64,000 nucleotides of DNA from Cephalotus follicularis (GCA_001972305.1 BDDD01001639.1:1-64000), one strand, 5' to 3'; shown: positions 1-11,515, counted from the stretch's first letter. The notes: a model not told the origin generated them from the letters alone. Program-made: numbers and translations.

Positions 1-900
1 CTACTCAAGGCAGCAATCTTCCCATTCAACCTCTGCACATCCCTGATGGTTTGAGGGGGCTTCAGGCCCTGAATTGACGAGATCTTCTCTGGATTGGCTT
101 CTATTCCTCTGCTAGAAACCATGAATCCGAGGAACTTCCCTGAGGTGACCCCGAATGTACACTTGGATGGATTTAGCTTCATGTTGTATTTTCTCAATTC
201 TTCAAATGTTTCCTCCAAGTCTTTCACATGAGGGCTCCTGGATGGGGTCTTGACGAGCATGTCGTCTATGTACACCTCCATATTCTTCCCTATTTGAGGT
301 TCGAATATCTTGTTGACCAAGCGCTGGTAAGTGGCCCCTGCATTCTTCAAGCCAAAGGGCATAACTTTATAACAGTACATACCTCGGTCAGTAATGAACG
401 TTGTCTTGCTCTGATCAGGCTCATTCATGGGGATTTGGTTGTACCCCGAATAAGCATCCAAGAAGCTTAATAGTCTATAGCCCGAGGTTGCATCCACCAG
501 CTGATCAATCTTCGGTAGAGGGAAGTTATCTTTTGGGCAGGCCTTGTTGAGGTCTGTGAAGTCGATACACATCCTCCATCTGCCATTGGCCTTCTTGACT
601 AACACAGGATTTGCTAGCCAGTCCGAGTAGTGCACTTCTCGGATAAAACCTGCCTGTAGCAACTTGCTCACCTCCTCGGCTATTGCTTGTTGCCTTTCAA
701 GGGCAAAGTTTCTCTTCTTTTGCCTGATCGGAGGTCTGGCCGGATCCACACTCAGCTTGTGAACCATTACTTCTGAACTAATGCCAGGGACCTCCTCTGC
801 CGACCATGCAAACACATATCTATTGTCTCGGAGGAATGTTATTAACTCCTCCTTCTCCGCCTTTCCAAGTTGTGAGCCAACTTGGAATATTTTCTCTTCG
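1..900 (-). mobile_element. Reverse transcriptase part of the Tat-like element
   Basis: Read on the minus strand, this stretch encodes the plant gypsy reverse transcriptase core. It shows the DATSGY, MPFGLKNAGATYQ and catalytic YIDDM signatures and the downstream FLGFMVS block. The polymerase copies element RNA to DNA. It runs into the window edge. It is a fossil part of the element ending at 2833. Confidence 0.85.
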
Positions 901-932
901 TTGCCCTCTTCCACGGGCACTTGAAGGACATC

Positions 933-1500
933 CTAACCTGGCTGTGGGCGTTCTGGTTCCGTATCACCTCTGAGCTCCACATTCGCTATGGTAAGAACCT
1001 TGCCCTTGCCTTTATCCGAGATGGCAGTTTTATAACATCTCCTCGCCATCTCCTGATCTCCTCGGACTTCCCCCACGCCAAACCTTGTGGGGAATTTCAT
1101 CAGTAAGTGCCTTGTAGACACTATGGCCTCCAATAAATTCAGACCTGGTCGCCCTATAATTGCATTATAAGGGCTTGGGGTGTCTACCACCAAAAATGTC
1201 ATCTCGACCTGAGACTGACGTGGGGCTGTACCTGCGACCACGGACAGGTTAATAGATCCTAAAGGGTGGATCGTTTCCCCTGCAAAACCAACCAGTGGGG
1301 TTTTAACTGGCTTCAACTGGTCGACCGGTATCCTCAGCTGATCAAATGCGTGCTTATACAGGATGTCGGTCGAGCTGCCATTATCAATCAGAATCCTCTT
1401 CATGGTAAAGAGCTCTACCAGAAGAGTTACCACCACTGGATCGTCGTGAGGAAGACGTACTCCCCCATAGTCCTCCTCCGAGAAGGATATCACCTCCTCA
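933..1500 (-). mobile_element. Aspartic protease part of the Tat-like element
   Basis: The minus-strand product has the retropepsin-like signature IDNGSSTDILY near its start and a later IIGRPGLN motif, the flap/ALG-type region of plant gypsy proteases. The same block occurs in the element at 16883-21215 (IDNGSSADILY) and in the fossil at 41742-42101 (VDRGSSADVLY). Confidence 0.85.
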
Positions 1501-1633
1501 TCTCCACCAGTCCTAAGCCTTTTGCTGTGAGGAACTTGTTGTACAGCAAGGGACTGTCTCCCATAGGCTTTCCTTGCATTCTTGGTGGGTTTCGCCTGGC
1601 ACCTCGTGGGTGCCTTGTCTCCACCTCTGGCCT

Positions 1634-1879
1634 CTAAGGGCCAGATACTCCTCGGACTACTGGCTGAGCAGGCCCGGCTTGCTGTTGTTGGTCGGCTAGA
1701 GTTGTGACCAACCGATCCGCGACACGCTCCAATCTTTGGAGGAATTGGTTAAGTTGCTCCCCTGTTACGGGGGCTGGATCTTGGGCCGCTATTTGAAAGG
1801 CTTCTGGTGGAGGAGCTGCAACCTCTTCTTCTTGTCGGCTGCGAGTGGCTCCAACATGGGTGTTCTTCCTCGGAGGCAT
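1634..1879 (-). mobile_element. Gag amino-terminal part of the Tat-like element
   Basis: The product begins MPPRKNTHVGATRSRQ and matches the gag start of the element at 16883-21215 (MPPKKNTLIGATRSQR), with the same Leu/Ala-rich segment (QFLQRLERVADRLVTTLA). It lies just inside the primer-binding site. Confidence 0.75.
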
Positions 1880-1902
1880 GATTAACTATGACTTTTAGTT
1901 GC

Positions 1903-1924
1903 GTTTCCCACAGACGGCGTCAAC
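1903..1924 (-). promoter_or_regulatory. Primer-binding site of the Tat-like element
   Basis: On the minus strand the sequence immediately after the LTR reads GTTGACGCCGTCTGTGGGAA. The equivalent site at 21182-21202 reads GTTGGCGCCGTCTGTGGGAA. This GGCGCCGT-type site is typical of plant Ty3/gypsy primer sites. The priming tRNA was not identified. Confidence 0.7.
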
Positions 1925-2833
1925 TGTTGATACAGAAATCCTTCTCTCAACAGTATCCTACGTGGAGGACTTTGATTTGTTAAGAGAAACGCTTTGTCAC
2001 TGATGCCTTAAGGAAGAATCTGGTCTCGGACACCTGCACAAGGAGCAACAATGGTGAAGGCCCAGGAGGTTGTTCTCCCGGGGACACTCCGACGCTCAAG
2101 TTAGTCAAGTGCAGATGAAATATTATACTCTCTTGTAATGTAAAAATTGCTGACCTTTGTTCAGTGTGTTGAACTTGTATTTATAGTGTATTCTTGAGCG
2201 TGTGAATCGGATTGATTGTTATCACCTGGGAAGTGCCGAGGATCTCGGACATTCCCTTATCTCCGCCTATAATGTAGCTGCTTTCCTTTATCTCTTCCTT
2301 GAATATCGCCTCTTTCCTTTTGTAGTTGTTGATTGAGATTCTATCTCCTTAATTGGATAAGCTTAAATCCCAACGAATCTGGTAATGATTATCCCCTTAT
2401 CCTGTTGATAAGGCTGGGATCCTCCATTATTGGTTGTGATATCTCTGCAGAGGAAAGTGGGTCTGTGCTATGGTTCCGAGGATGGAACAAGTATGAGGAC
2501 GTCCGAGGAAGAGGTCCTCAGCTTCTGTGTGCAGGAGACCATATCTTCTGTTCTCCACCTTATAATTACTATGGGCCGAGAGATTCCTCGGCCATCGCAC
2601 CATGAAAGCGGCCTTTTGCCTTTGAGTCCGAGGAGTGTCCTCGGACTTGCGGTCTCAGAGTGTTGTCTTCGAAAAGTTATGATCCTCGGCTATTGGTCCG
2701 AGATGGCGATTCTTTGTCATGAGTGTGCTCCTCGGCACGGCTTACTGATAAGCCTCTAATCCCCCATGGACAGTTGGTCAAGTCTCCTGTGGACACGTGT
2801 CCTTGCTTTTATAAGTATATTTTTCCTCCATCA
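1925..2833 (-). repeat. 5' LTR of the Tat-like element (909 bp)
   Basis: On the plus strand the repeat runs from TGTTGATACAG to TCCATCA, that is TG...CA ends. The end points were set by comparison with the solo LTR at 10126-11515. The two copies lose similarity right after TCCATCA. Read on the minus strand it holds a TATAAATACAAG promoter motif near 2180 and many TCCGAGGA/TCCTCGGA palindromes. Confidence 0.85.
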
Positions 2834-4966
2834 CTTTCTTACTTGTACACAATGAGAATTTAAACACGATTGTAACTAACAATAAGTAAAACTTATCATG
2901 TTATTGAATTTTACAATAACTCATGATATATGTATCAAAACATATACAGATATTTATGACCATCTAAAAACTTCCAGCAGAAATACAATCATTACTTTCA
3001 ATAAATACTCATAATTAAGCCATCATATTATGAGTCTAAAAACTATAAGAAATTTTTACCAAAATATTGTATTTATAATATAATGATTGATCAAAATCAC
3101 CATGCCAATCACTAATAGATGACCTCAAAAATAATAGACGAAATGCTCAGGATTTTAGTTGAAATAAAATTTTTCACTTAATATACAACAAATATATTGT
3201 AATAGTCATACATAAATATTAGTATATTAAATATGCATGTATTTAATAAGGTTTATTTTTAACAATTTTCTATTTTAACCATTGCCAAGCACAATCTCAC
3301 TCATGAACAATTACATATTCTTTCACTTTCATGTGTGAGTGACAAACATTTCGAGACAATATAACCGTAAACATAATGGCCAACTCGAATTATCAGCAAT
3401 CCCCATAACAAATTCAATAGCTTTCTTTCATTTCTTATAATTAGACTTAGTAAGGATCTCAATAAACGCAGTATTGTTATTCACATAGAAACAAGAAAAA
3501 TCACATGTCAATAATGTGTGTAATAATAATATGAATATGCTTGAAAACAAAATAAACAATACTCATCATGAAAATCCAAGCGCATCATTATATAATCAAC
3601 TTTGGGTAGAAAATATAACATGCAAGTAGGATTTCCTATATAAAATCAACAATCGAGTATACATCGATGTTCGAATAATTTATCACTTTCAGGTAGATAA
3701 ACATTCTAAACTAATACACACCCTAAACAAAATGTTTCACGTAAACCACCAAAATTAAAACATTAAATAACCACTTTTGGACAGGAAATTTAATGCAATA
3801 ATTCAGATTTCGTTCCGTAGCGACAGCATGAAAAAATCTCAAAAGTTTATGAATGGTCTACTTTGGTGTAACCATGAATAAATGGATTTAGCTCAAACCG
3901 GAATGTATAAACAACCTTACCCACAAAGTAAGTCTGCATACTAAGGTCAAAATATATGCACGTGATCCCACAAAATAAGATACTTGAACAAAATGTATCT
4001 CTTTGGATCACCAACAAAGCATGTTTGTAATAGTACAAAACTTGAACGAGTTTGAAGCATACACAAAATTTGGGGAGTACAGTAGATTAATAGCTAAAAT
4101 AGAAAGAGTGACTACTGTCAAAAGATTTTTCATATACTATAATAATTTTTCATAAAAATAGTATTTAATTATGGTAAATTAATCTTTATGAAAATAATTT
4201 CGACATAAATACTTATGGTATTCAAAAAAATAATTAAAAATTGTCAAAAATTTTATCTCAGAGAAAAATGGAAGGACCAAAAATTTGGGCCCAAGCCCAA
4301 GAATCGAGTCTCATGCGCCCATATGAGCCAAGGCCGCGCATGGGCTTGATTGGCGAGTACTGTTGAAGCACCAGCAAGCTCTGGCGGGTCGATTTCGACA
4401 CACCAGGCCTGTTTTTTGACCCGTTTTGAAATCTAACGCAAAACAGAGATTCCGAACACCAAATACGACGACATTTGTCGGGTTTTGACACGCACGATCT
4501 GTTTATGACAACTCCCAAATCAATTTATTAAAACATCAATTAAAACAACAGGAAGTTGAAGAGAGAAATTTTAGTTTAGAACCCTAAAACCCGATAGAGA
4601 TTTTCGTCAATTTCCTGACCAAAAACACTGTGTTATCATAATCAAATAGCATAGTTTTGTTCCATAACATGCGAGCAATAAATATCAAGCCACAAATCGC
4701 AATGAAACATCATGAATCAAATATTCGATTGGGTTTTGAAAGTTTTAGATCCGAAAATATCAATTGCTTATATCTCAGGTTATGGGTCATGAAATCTTAT
4801 GATTTATATATCAAATCGAAGAGTTCAAAGAAATGAACAAAACCCTTGGATATCGAAACAAATCATTCATGTTTTGATGTAAAATTTCCATGTCAAAATT
4901 TCAAGACTAAAGTAAAAGAAATTGAAAATGTGAATTTCAATAATAATTATACAAATCGATCCTAAT
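2834..4966. other. AT-rich spacer, no gene seen
   Basis: About 2.1 kb of AT-rich sequence with only short chance reading frames. No recognisable protein, RNA gene or tandem repeat was found. The stretch near 4258-4960 is less AT-rich and may be the leader of an old copia element, because it abuts the primer-site-like sequence at 4978. Confidence 0.5.
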
Positions 4967-4977
4967 TCGCATATAAG

Positions 4978-5140
4978 CCGCTCTGATACCACTTGTTGAA
5001 AATTAAAAATATCATATGCGATACTAGAACATAAGAATTAATGAGTATAGATCGTACATGGTTGAGTCATGTTTAATTTGTGCAGCGGAATATCAAAATC
5101 AGTACCATTCTTGATCAAACAGACTGGTCTTCTCCTTCTT
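4978..5140 (-). repeat. Possible LTR/primer-site remnant, minus strand
   Basis: On the minus strand the sequence reads ...TTTTCAACA then AGTGGTATCAGAGCGG, which is an LTR 3' end (CA) followed by the initiator-Met tRNA primer site used by many copia and some gypsy elements. The LTR would start on the plus strand at 4994 (TGTTGAAAATT). The other end was not found, so it may be a fragment. Confidence 0.4.
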
Positions 5141-5147
5141 TTCATTA

Positions 5148-5630
5148 GACCTGGCAAACGGATATCCGTGGGTACGGGTGACAATGGGTAACGGGTAGTA
5201 ATTACTCGTTTTTTAATGGGTATTAAAAGCTATACTCATTACTCACCCGTAACGGGTATAGATATCCGCGGGTACCCATATGATTTTTCTATTAAAAATG
5301 AAAATTAACTTATAAATTTGATAAAATAACTTAAAAATAGTAAAGACATACCATAAACCAAAACAAAAGTTATATTTAAGTTATATATAATACATGCCTT
5401 CAATTACTTTACCAAAAATAATGGGGTAACATTGTTCTATACACATATAAAAAAACTAAACTAAAATGTTCTTGTGAGAATGCTCAATATCTCCTCATAC
5501 AAATGGTGTAACCTGGAAAACGGATACCCATGAGTACGGGTGACAACGGGACTACCTGTTGGGTAACTGGTAGTAATTTCTCGTTTTTTAATGGGTACTA
5601 AAAGCTATACTCATTATCCCACAGATTTAG
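5148..5630. repeat. Diverged repeat pair rich in CGGGTACCC-type motifs
   Basis: Two direct copies, about 5148-5290 and 5510-5630, share a CGGATATCCGTGGGTACGGGTGACA-like start, then CTCGTTTTTTAATGGGTA and TATACTCATTA. Inverted GGGTACCC-like words sit at the far end of the first copy. Such GGGTACCCG-rich ends occur in plant hAT-type non-autonomous elements. That assignment is a guess. Confidence 0.35.
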
Positions 5631-5995
5631 GTGACTACTTTTTATCAAACAATATGCGATATTTTAAATGGAAATAAAAAATATATATAATAAACCCTAA
5701 TACGAATTCTCATCATACCTATTGGATTACTAAAACGAACGTTAACCACAATATATTTATTAATTCATACAAAATTGATCAATAAAAGATAATTAAGCTA
5801 TAAACCATCTTATAAATATTTCCAATACTTTATAACTTCGATAGTTTGTAAACCTTGGCATTTTTCACGTCCGTGAGAGTTTCTCAACAACTCTTTTTAT
5901 ATATCAAACAGATAGAAGAGTAATGCGAACAAGTGAGGTTAAATGCTGGACTTCTCCACTACAAACAGGGAATTCTTCTTTGCAGGAACCAAAAG

Positions 5996-5997
<2 letters not shown>
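5631..5997. other. AT-rich spacer downstream of the SCARECROW gene
   Basis: No coding or repeat structure was recognised here. The part nearest 6000 is likely the 3' flank or 3' UTR of the minus-strand gene. Confidence 0.4.

Positions 5998-6027
<30 letters not shown>
5998..6027. repeat. (TAA)n microsatellite, about 10 units
   Basis: A perfect trinucleotide run lies about 50 bp past the SCARECROW stop codon, so it is probably in the 3' UTR. It is a likely length-variable marker. Confidence 0.9.
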
Positions 6028-6029
<2 letters not shown>

Positions 6030-6076
6030 GGACATAGTAATGCTATCTGCTTTGGTGGAGCAGAGTAGAGTAGTGG

Positions 6077-8795
6077 CTAACGTGTGTAGCGACGGTTGGT
6101 GGTAGGATTGTTAGCATGGAAAGGCATCCAGGCAGAAGCAGTGAGCAAGCAAAGGTCTTTCCAACCAAGCTTTAGGGTGCCGTTATCCTCTACCAAGGTG
6201 TAACCATCAGAAGGGAACATGCCCAAGAGCAGCGTGGCCTGGGTGGCAGCGTTTCCAGCCAGAGAGATTCCCTTGAACCCAGACTGCTGCAGCTTGTCCC
6301 GCCAGTTGTGGAACTTCACCTCCCCACTCCTGGACGGCCCATTTACTGCAAGCACATTACGTATCTCTCTGGACAGCAACTGCTGCTCCACAACATGCCT
6401 CTCCTCGCTCTCCTCTCCGTACCCTGCCCCCAGCGAATCAAATAGAGCAGAGTAGTAGTGTATGGCTTCCACAAACCGTCCCAAGAATGATCCTGCATGG
6501 CTCAGATCCTGCTCAACTACCGTCACGACTTTTGGTGCCAATCTGAATATCATACATTTGGAAATGATTCACACATAAGTCAGTGCACATATATTGAAAT
6601 CCTTTATATAATATGCATCTACTGTGCTACACATGATCATCCAAATGAAACTTTCCCACAATTTAAAATGATGGAAACTGTAAAGTCATGATCGCATTTG
6701 TTACTGTGAAGATGCTAAACAACAGTAAGCACTATATTATATTAATCAAGCAGTGAGGCTTCGGGACATATTGAAAATTAAATAATAGTTTGTTGCAGTT
6801 ATAGAGTTGTGGTTTACATGGTATGGTAGAAGTATATATACTTTAATTAGATTATAGCTCCTGCATTACAACTTTAAAAACCAAGAAATATAGAGGTCAG
6901 ATGTCAATTATGTTTTATTACCTTTGCAAAAGCCATAGCGTATTGTTATCGGAACCGGTGACATCATATAGTGAATGTTGCAACCAGTGGACGGCGACGG
7001 CCTCCTTCTTGCTGACGTTGAGCCTCTCCGGATCCAAATTGCCAACTTTTTCAGCAACCGGATTGAACTCGAACGGTAGTCCAAGCTTATCGGCGAAATC
7101 AGAGAGGCGCTTGCCGGTAGCCTCCAGAGACTCGATGGAGGTTCCTAGCCCAGTGAGGCGCACGTAGGGTGGTCCCCCAGGTCTAGATGCCAGTATGTGG
7201 AAGAGGCCAGGCCACTGCAGCCCTTGCATGATGTCCAGATCTATGATGTGCACTCTCTCCTCCCTCTCGAATGCTTCCTGTATGGCCTGATTGGCGGTGA
7301 AATGTGAGAACTTGACAAAAGGGCTGATTCCGTTGAATACTTGGAAGGCAGACACCATCTTTTGGGTATGGGTATGTGGCAGCGCCGCGTATATTCCCAG
7401 GCAAGAACTCACCAGCCTCGCAGACATTGCCTCCGAGAAGTATGCCGCCACCCTTTGCGCAGACGTCCCGAACGGAGTGGAGAGTTGAGAGATTTCAAGC
7501 AGCATCTTGTTGGCTTCCTCAAAGTTGTCGGCTGAGACAGCCTCGGCGCATTGAAGGAGCAAGGTTAGGAGGTGCAAACCTTCTTCGTCTCTCTTCTGCT
7601 GCCTAATCTCTTCTTTCTTATCTCTAGTAGTGCTTGTACTTGTTGTGGTGGTGGTCGTTGCAGTCTCCGCAGTAGAGGAGTTTTCCTGCTCTTGTTGCTG
7701 ATCTTGCTGCTGAGGCAACTGCTGCCGTTGTGGAGGCGGCACCTGATTTAATGACAAAACTACTGGCGTACCAGAAGGAGCGCTACTAATCTGATGATGG
7801 GAATGAACTTGTTGGATGTTTTCTTGGCTGGCGGGGTTGGGCAGTGGAGTTAATCCCCAGTTGGAGTTCTGGGTCATCACATGGGAAGCCACAGTAGCAT
7901 CGTGTAGCGAGTAATTTGGAATGTTATCTATGCTGGACTCTAAATTGAGCGTGAGCCCAGAAGAGCCTTGATGTTGCAGTTGCTGCTGATGATTATAATG
8001 TCTATGCAGCAATCCCGCCGGCAGAGACAGAGGGTGCTGCTCTTTCCGTCGCCTCTCTAACGGATCCGTTAGTGAGCTGAGCCTGTGCTCCAAAAGAGCG
8101 GCAAGGTTGGGGTTGCAGGGTTGAATGATCTCTCTAACGTTGTGGATGAGGTGAGGGATGGAGACGTTGGTGGAGCTGTGGATGAGATCCTTTATGATGC
8201 CATCGATCCATGCCGTGGCCGAGGGGTCTTCCATGGGACAACCAAAAGCGCTGGTACTCGTATTGACAACGGCTGTGGTGTTTCGACTTCTTTCCGGTGG
8301 GAACAAGGGCAGACCTGAGAAGCCACAGACGGCAGGGGGGATGGGCTGGGGATTAGGAGAGATCGTATCGGGAGGGGTAAAGTTTGGGGTACTAGGAGTT
8401 GTAGATAAAAACACAGACCCGCCTGACGTCACCGTGGTCAAGTTGGTGGAAGAAGGTTTCAAAGTAGTCATATTGTTGATATTGATAGTGGAGTAGTTGA
8501 GGAGTGGGAGTGGAATGGGGTTATTGTTAGTTGGTGCTGGCAAGAAGGTAGAGCAGCCAATAATATTGTCGGAGGAGGGAACGCTAGTAGTACGTCGGGA
8601 AAACCTTTGGTAATCAGCTGCAAACTGCACTTCCATCTCCGAAGCCATCCTCTTTCTCACCATCTTTCCTCGCTCTTCTTGCTCTTCGTTGCTGTTTCCT
8701 GTTCTATTGCTAGTAGAGGCACTTGTCAGTGGACTTTCTCTCACATGTGCGTCAACCCCATTGTCACCTTCACCCTGCAAACTAGAAGCGGCCAT
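6077..8795 (-). CDS. SCR: SCARECROW GRAS-family transcription regulator (2 exons)
   Basis: This nuclear GRAS protein is known to work with SHORT-ROOT in ground-tissue radial patterning, endodermis fate and stem-cell upkeep. Exon 1 is 8795-6922 and exon 2 is 6542-6077, with a GT-AG intron at 6921-6543 that splits an Arg codon, giving 779 aa. The protein begins MAASS. It has the SCR-type [11 protein letters not shown] box (residues 45-55), a conserved [12 protein letters not shown] region (195-206), and Gln- and Thr-rich low-complexity linkers (about 355-395). The GRAS domain runs from about 404 to the end: leucine repeat [21 protein letters not shown] at 515-519, the PFYRE-like [44 protein letters not shown], and the terminal SAW motif [11 protein letters not shown]. 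Arabidopsis SCR is 653 aa; the extra length here lies in the linkers. The intron position within the GRAS domain is typical of SCR genes. The gene appears intact. Confidence 0.96.
6543..6921 (-). other. SCR: Intron of the SCARECROW gene (379 bp)
   Basis: The donor reads CAAAG|GTAATAAAAC and the acceptor GATATTCAG|ATTGGC on the minus strand. The join restores [17 protein letters not shown], which is invariant in SCR proteins. This sequence is AT-rich and holds no other gene. Confidence 0.93.
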
Positions 8796-9297
8796 GAGAG
8801 TAGGAAGCTGGGAATCTTATCGTCGTTTCGCATCCAAACAGACCTGCTCTTGTATACATTCTTCATGGATCAAGAGTAGAGATTAAGAACGAGCCAAGTA
8901 GAAACAGCTAAGAAGAGGGCATCAAAACAAATAATGGTTGCGAGCATTGGGACAGTGGCTTTGGGATTCTTCTCAACTGCTCAAGTCTCAACCCCAACAC
9001 GATATCCCATGGCTTGTTTTCTTATATTAAAATATACTTCACTGTATATATCCCAGTTATTTTAATAAACAGCACCACCCCCCGAAGCCATGCCTTTTGG
9101 ATGCTTCTGCTTTTTCATAACCAGCCAGCCAACACGCTTATGTACTAAAAAGATCAGAGAAAAATGGAGGAGGTCGTAGTGGTTAATTGATGGCAGTTAG
9201 CTATGCGTCTTTGTGCCAACGGATTTATTGCCACTGTCATGGCATCTAAGAAATAGAGAATGGAACACTGAAACGATACCAAATTAAGAAATGTATA

Positions 9298-9341
<44 letters not shown>

Positions 9342-9450
9342 GATGATGGGCTGGCAACATAGGAAGCAAAATCAAAGTGGCAAACCTCTGCAATTTCGTG
9401 TTGTGGATGACGATCTGATGATGTTAGTCGTTTGCCTGTTTGACGTCTTC
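8796..9450 (-). promoter_or_regulatory. SCARECROW upstream region
   Basis: This is the sequence immediately 5' of the ATG on the minus strand. A TATA-like GATATATACAG lies near 9045, and the GA tract at 9301-9337 sits about 500 bp upstream of the start codon. No transcription start can be proven from sequence. Confidence 0.45.
9301..9337. repeat. (GA)n microsatellite, 18 units
   Basis: A pure GA/TC run (CT on the SCR-sense strand) upstream of the SCARECROW gene. GA-repeat tracts in plant promoters can bind BBR/BPC proteins. Any role here is inference. Confidence 0.9.
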
Positions 9451-10120
9451 ATAGTCAGACTTCAAACGAACCATGACTATGATCCTCGACTCCTGCGCTG
9501 CTCACCAGGCCATACCCAAAGCCAAAGATGGTCATCCATGGTCAAAGGTTGATTCAAAACGCTGGGTAGGAGCAGGGTTCACATGCAAAATAACAGAAAT
9601 TCGCGTTACGTTAAAAAATATTCATGAATAAGCGATAATCTATATTGATTGGAAAAGGACGCAGAAGTTATACAAAAAAAAAAAAATTGGATCTTTATGG
9701 CATACACCGACATCAATATAAATTCATAGCGCAAAATAGATGAGGTTCACAGCATAAGTCAAAATCTTACTTCTAATTAAACTTGATTGTGACAAGTCTT
9801 TATTTCTTCTCGACATATTTACTAGAATCTCTCTATCATCTTGTTGGCTTTTAATTTTAATACAAAGTCATATGCATCAAATTGTAAGATTCTTTGATAA
9901 AACTGATAAGTCACCCTTGAGATAAATATATTTTTTGCGAATCGATTTTGTTATACCAGAAAAAACCCGATCTACTACTTTATTCATATGGCAACATCAA
10001 AAATATTTAATAGATCAAAACTATTGAATGGATAATTTTGTCACATCAAAAAGAGAAACTTTGTTGAGAAAGCTTTTTCTGTTCTAACAAAATCAATTCC
10101 TTATTTTTTCCCTCTAAATT
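9451..10120. other. AT-rich spacer, no gene seen
   Basis: Only short chance reading frames are seen. Nothing recognisable lies between the SCARECROW promoter side and the solo LTR. Confidence 0.5.
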
Positions 10121-10125
10121 CTTTG

Positions 10126-11515
10126 TGTTGATACAGAAATCATTCTCTCAGCAGTATCCTACGTGGATGACTTTGATTTGTTAAGAGAAACGTTTGTCAC
10201 TGAATGCCTTGAGGAAGAATGTGATCTCGGACACCTGCACGAGGTAACAAAAATGGTGGAAATCCAGGAGGTTGTTCTCCCGGGGACACTCCGACGCTCA
10301 AGTTAGTCAAGTGCAGATGAAATATTATACTCTCTTGAATGTAAAAATTGCTGACCTTTGTTCAGTGTGTTGAACTTGTATTTATAGTGGATTTCTGTAA
10401 CTGAATGAGCGTGTGAATCGGATGTGATTGTTATCCCCTAGGAAATGCCGAGGATCTCGGACATTCCCTTATCTCCGCTCCGCCTATAATGTCGCTACTT
10501 TCCTTTGGTAGTAGTTGACTTGAACTCTATATCTTTGTTTGGATAGGTATGGATCCCATGGAATCTGGTAAAGATAATCTCCTTATCCTGTAGATAAGGT
10601 TGAGGTCCTCCGTGGTAGGATTGTAGAAGAGATCAACTATGATACTGCTGCCGAGGTCATGGTCCTCTTTAGTCCGAGGACAAAAATATATCAGAGGAGG
10701 AGCTTGATAGTTTCTGTGTAGAGAAGGGAATGTCTCATGTCTTATGTCTGGTAGGTACAGTGGGCAGTGGAAGTCCTCGGCCCCGACACCCTGAATGAGG
10801 TCTTCTGACCCGAAGTCCGAGGAGGGTCCTCGGCCTTGATGTTTCAGTATGTGCTCTTCATAAAATAGTGGTCCTCAGCTCTGGGTCCAAGGAGGAGGTC
10901 TTCCGCTATGTTAGCGTTCCTCAGCACGACCTCCTGTCAAGCTCCTAATCCCCTCTGGACAACTGGTCATGTCTGCAGTGGACACGTGGAGGAAGTCCTC
11001 TGCCATGCTGTAGAGGAGGAGGTCCTCCGCCATGCTGTAGAGGAGGAGGTCCTCTGCCTTGCTGCCGAGGAGGAGGTCCTCCGCCATGCTGTAGAGGAGG
11101 AGGTCCTCCGCCATGCTGTAGAGGAGGAGGTCCTCCGCCATACTGCCGAGGAGGAGGTCCTCCGCCATGCTGTAGAGGAGGAGGTCCTCCGCCATGCTGT
11201 AGAGGAGGAGGTCCTCCGCCATGTTGTAGAGGAGGAGGTCCTCTGCCTTGCTGCCGAGGAGGAGGTCCTCCGCCTTTGAGTCCGAGGAGGAGGTCCTCCG
11301 CCTTTGAGTCCGAGGAGTGTCCTCGGACTTGTGGTCTCAGTGTGTTGTCTTTGAAAAATAACAGTCCTCGGCTCCTGGTCCGAGATGGACATTCTTCGCT
11401 ATGTGTGTGCTCCTCGGCACGGCTTGCTAATAAGCTTCTAATCTTCCCTGGACAACTGGTCATGTCTGCTGTGGACACGTGTTCTTTAAAATATGAACAA
11501 ATTTTTCCTCCATCA
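10126..11515 (-). repeat. Solo LTR of the Tat-like family, with target duplication
   Basis: The repeat runs from TGTTGATACAG to TCCATCA and is flanked on both sides by the perfect 5-bp duplication CTTTG (10121-10125 and 11516-11520). No internal sequence is present, so this is a solo LTR, the usual product of recombination between the two LTRs of one element. It is 1390 bp against 909 bp for the copy at 1925-2833. Much of the extra length is the minisatellite at 10988-11313. Orientation matches the minus-strand copy at 1925. Confidence 0.92.
10988..11313. repeat. 27-bp minisatellite inside the solo LTR, about 12 units
   Basis: Units of the form GGAGGAGGTCCTCCGCCATG plus CTGTAGA (variants CTGCCGA) run head to tail. 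The last two units are 28 bp and end TTTGAGTCCGA. The related LTR at 1925-2833 carries the ancestral single copy (CCTTTGAGTCCGAGGAGTGT near 2618). Because 27 is a multiple of three, the array opens long but meaningless reading frames on both strands. Each unit contains an AGGAGGTCCTCC palindrome. Confidence 0.95.

Larger units (their letters stand above)
1..2833 (-). mobile_element. Tat-like Ty3/gypsy retrotransposon, left part outside window
   Basis: The element is on the minus strand. From right to left it has an LTR, a primer-binding site, the gag amino end, the protease and reverse transcriptase, and it runs off the left edge. Protein similarity to the gag and protease of the element at 16883-21215 is obvious, and the LTR matches the solo LTR at 10126-11515. 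Most of gag appears to be absent, so it is a fossil rather than a complete copy. The 3' LTR is not in the window. Placement in the Tat lineage rests on the zinc-knuckle and protease style of the family and on the linked antisense ORFs. This is inference from family knowledge, not a tree. Confidence 0.85.

Noticed and set aside
3847-4518. Minus-strand frames of 63 and 86 aa
   Set aside because: There is no family resemblance, composition follows the AT-rich background, and no supporting splice or promoter context was seen.
6901-8886. Several plus-strand frames of 65-112 aa opposite the SCARECROW exon
   Set aside because: They are shadows of the long minus-strand coding exon and have no recognisable protein features.
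10988-11313. CRISPR-like array
   Set aside because: Units abut with no unique spacers, and the setting is a plant LTR.
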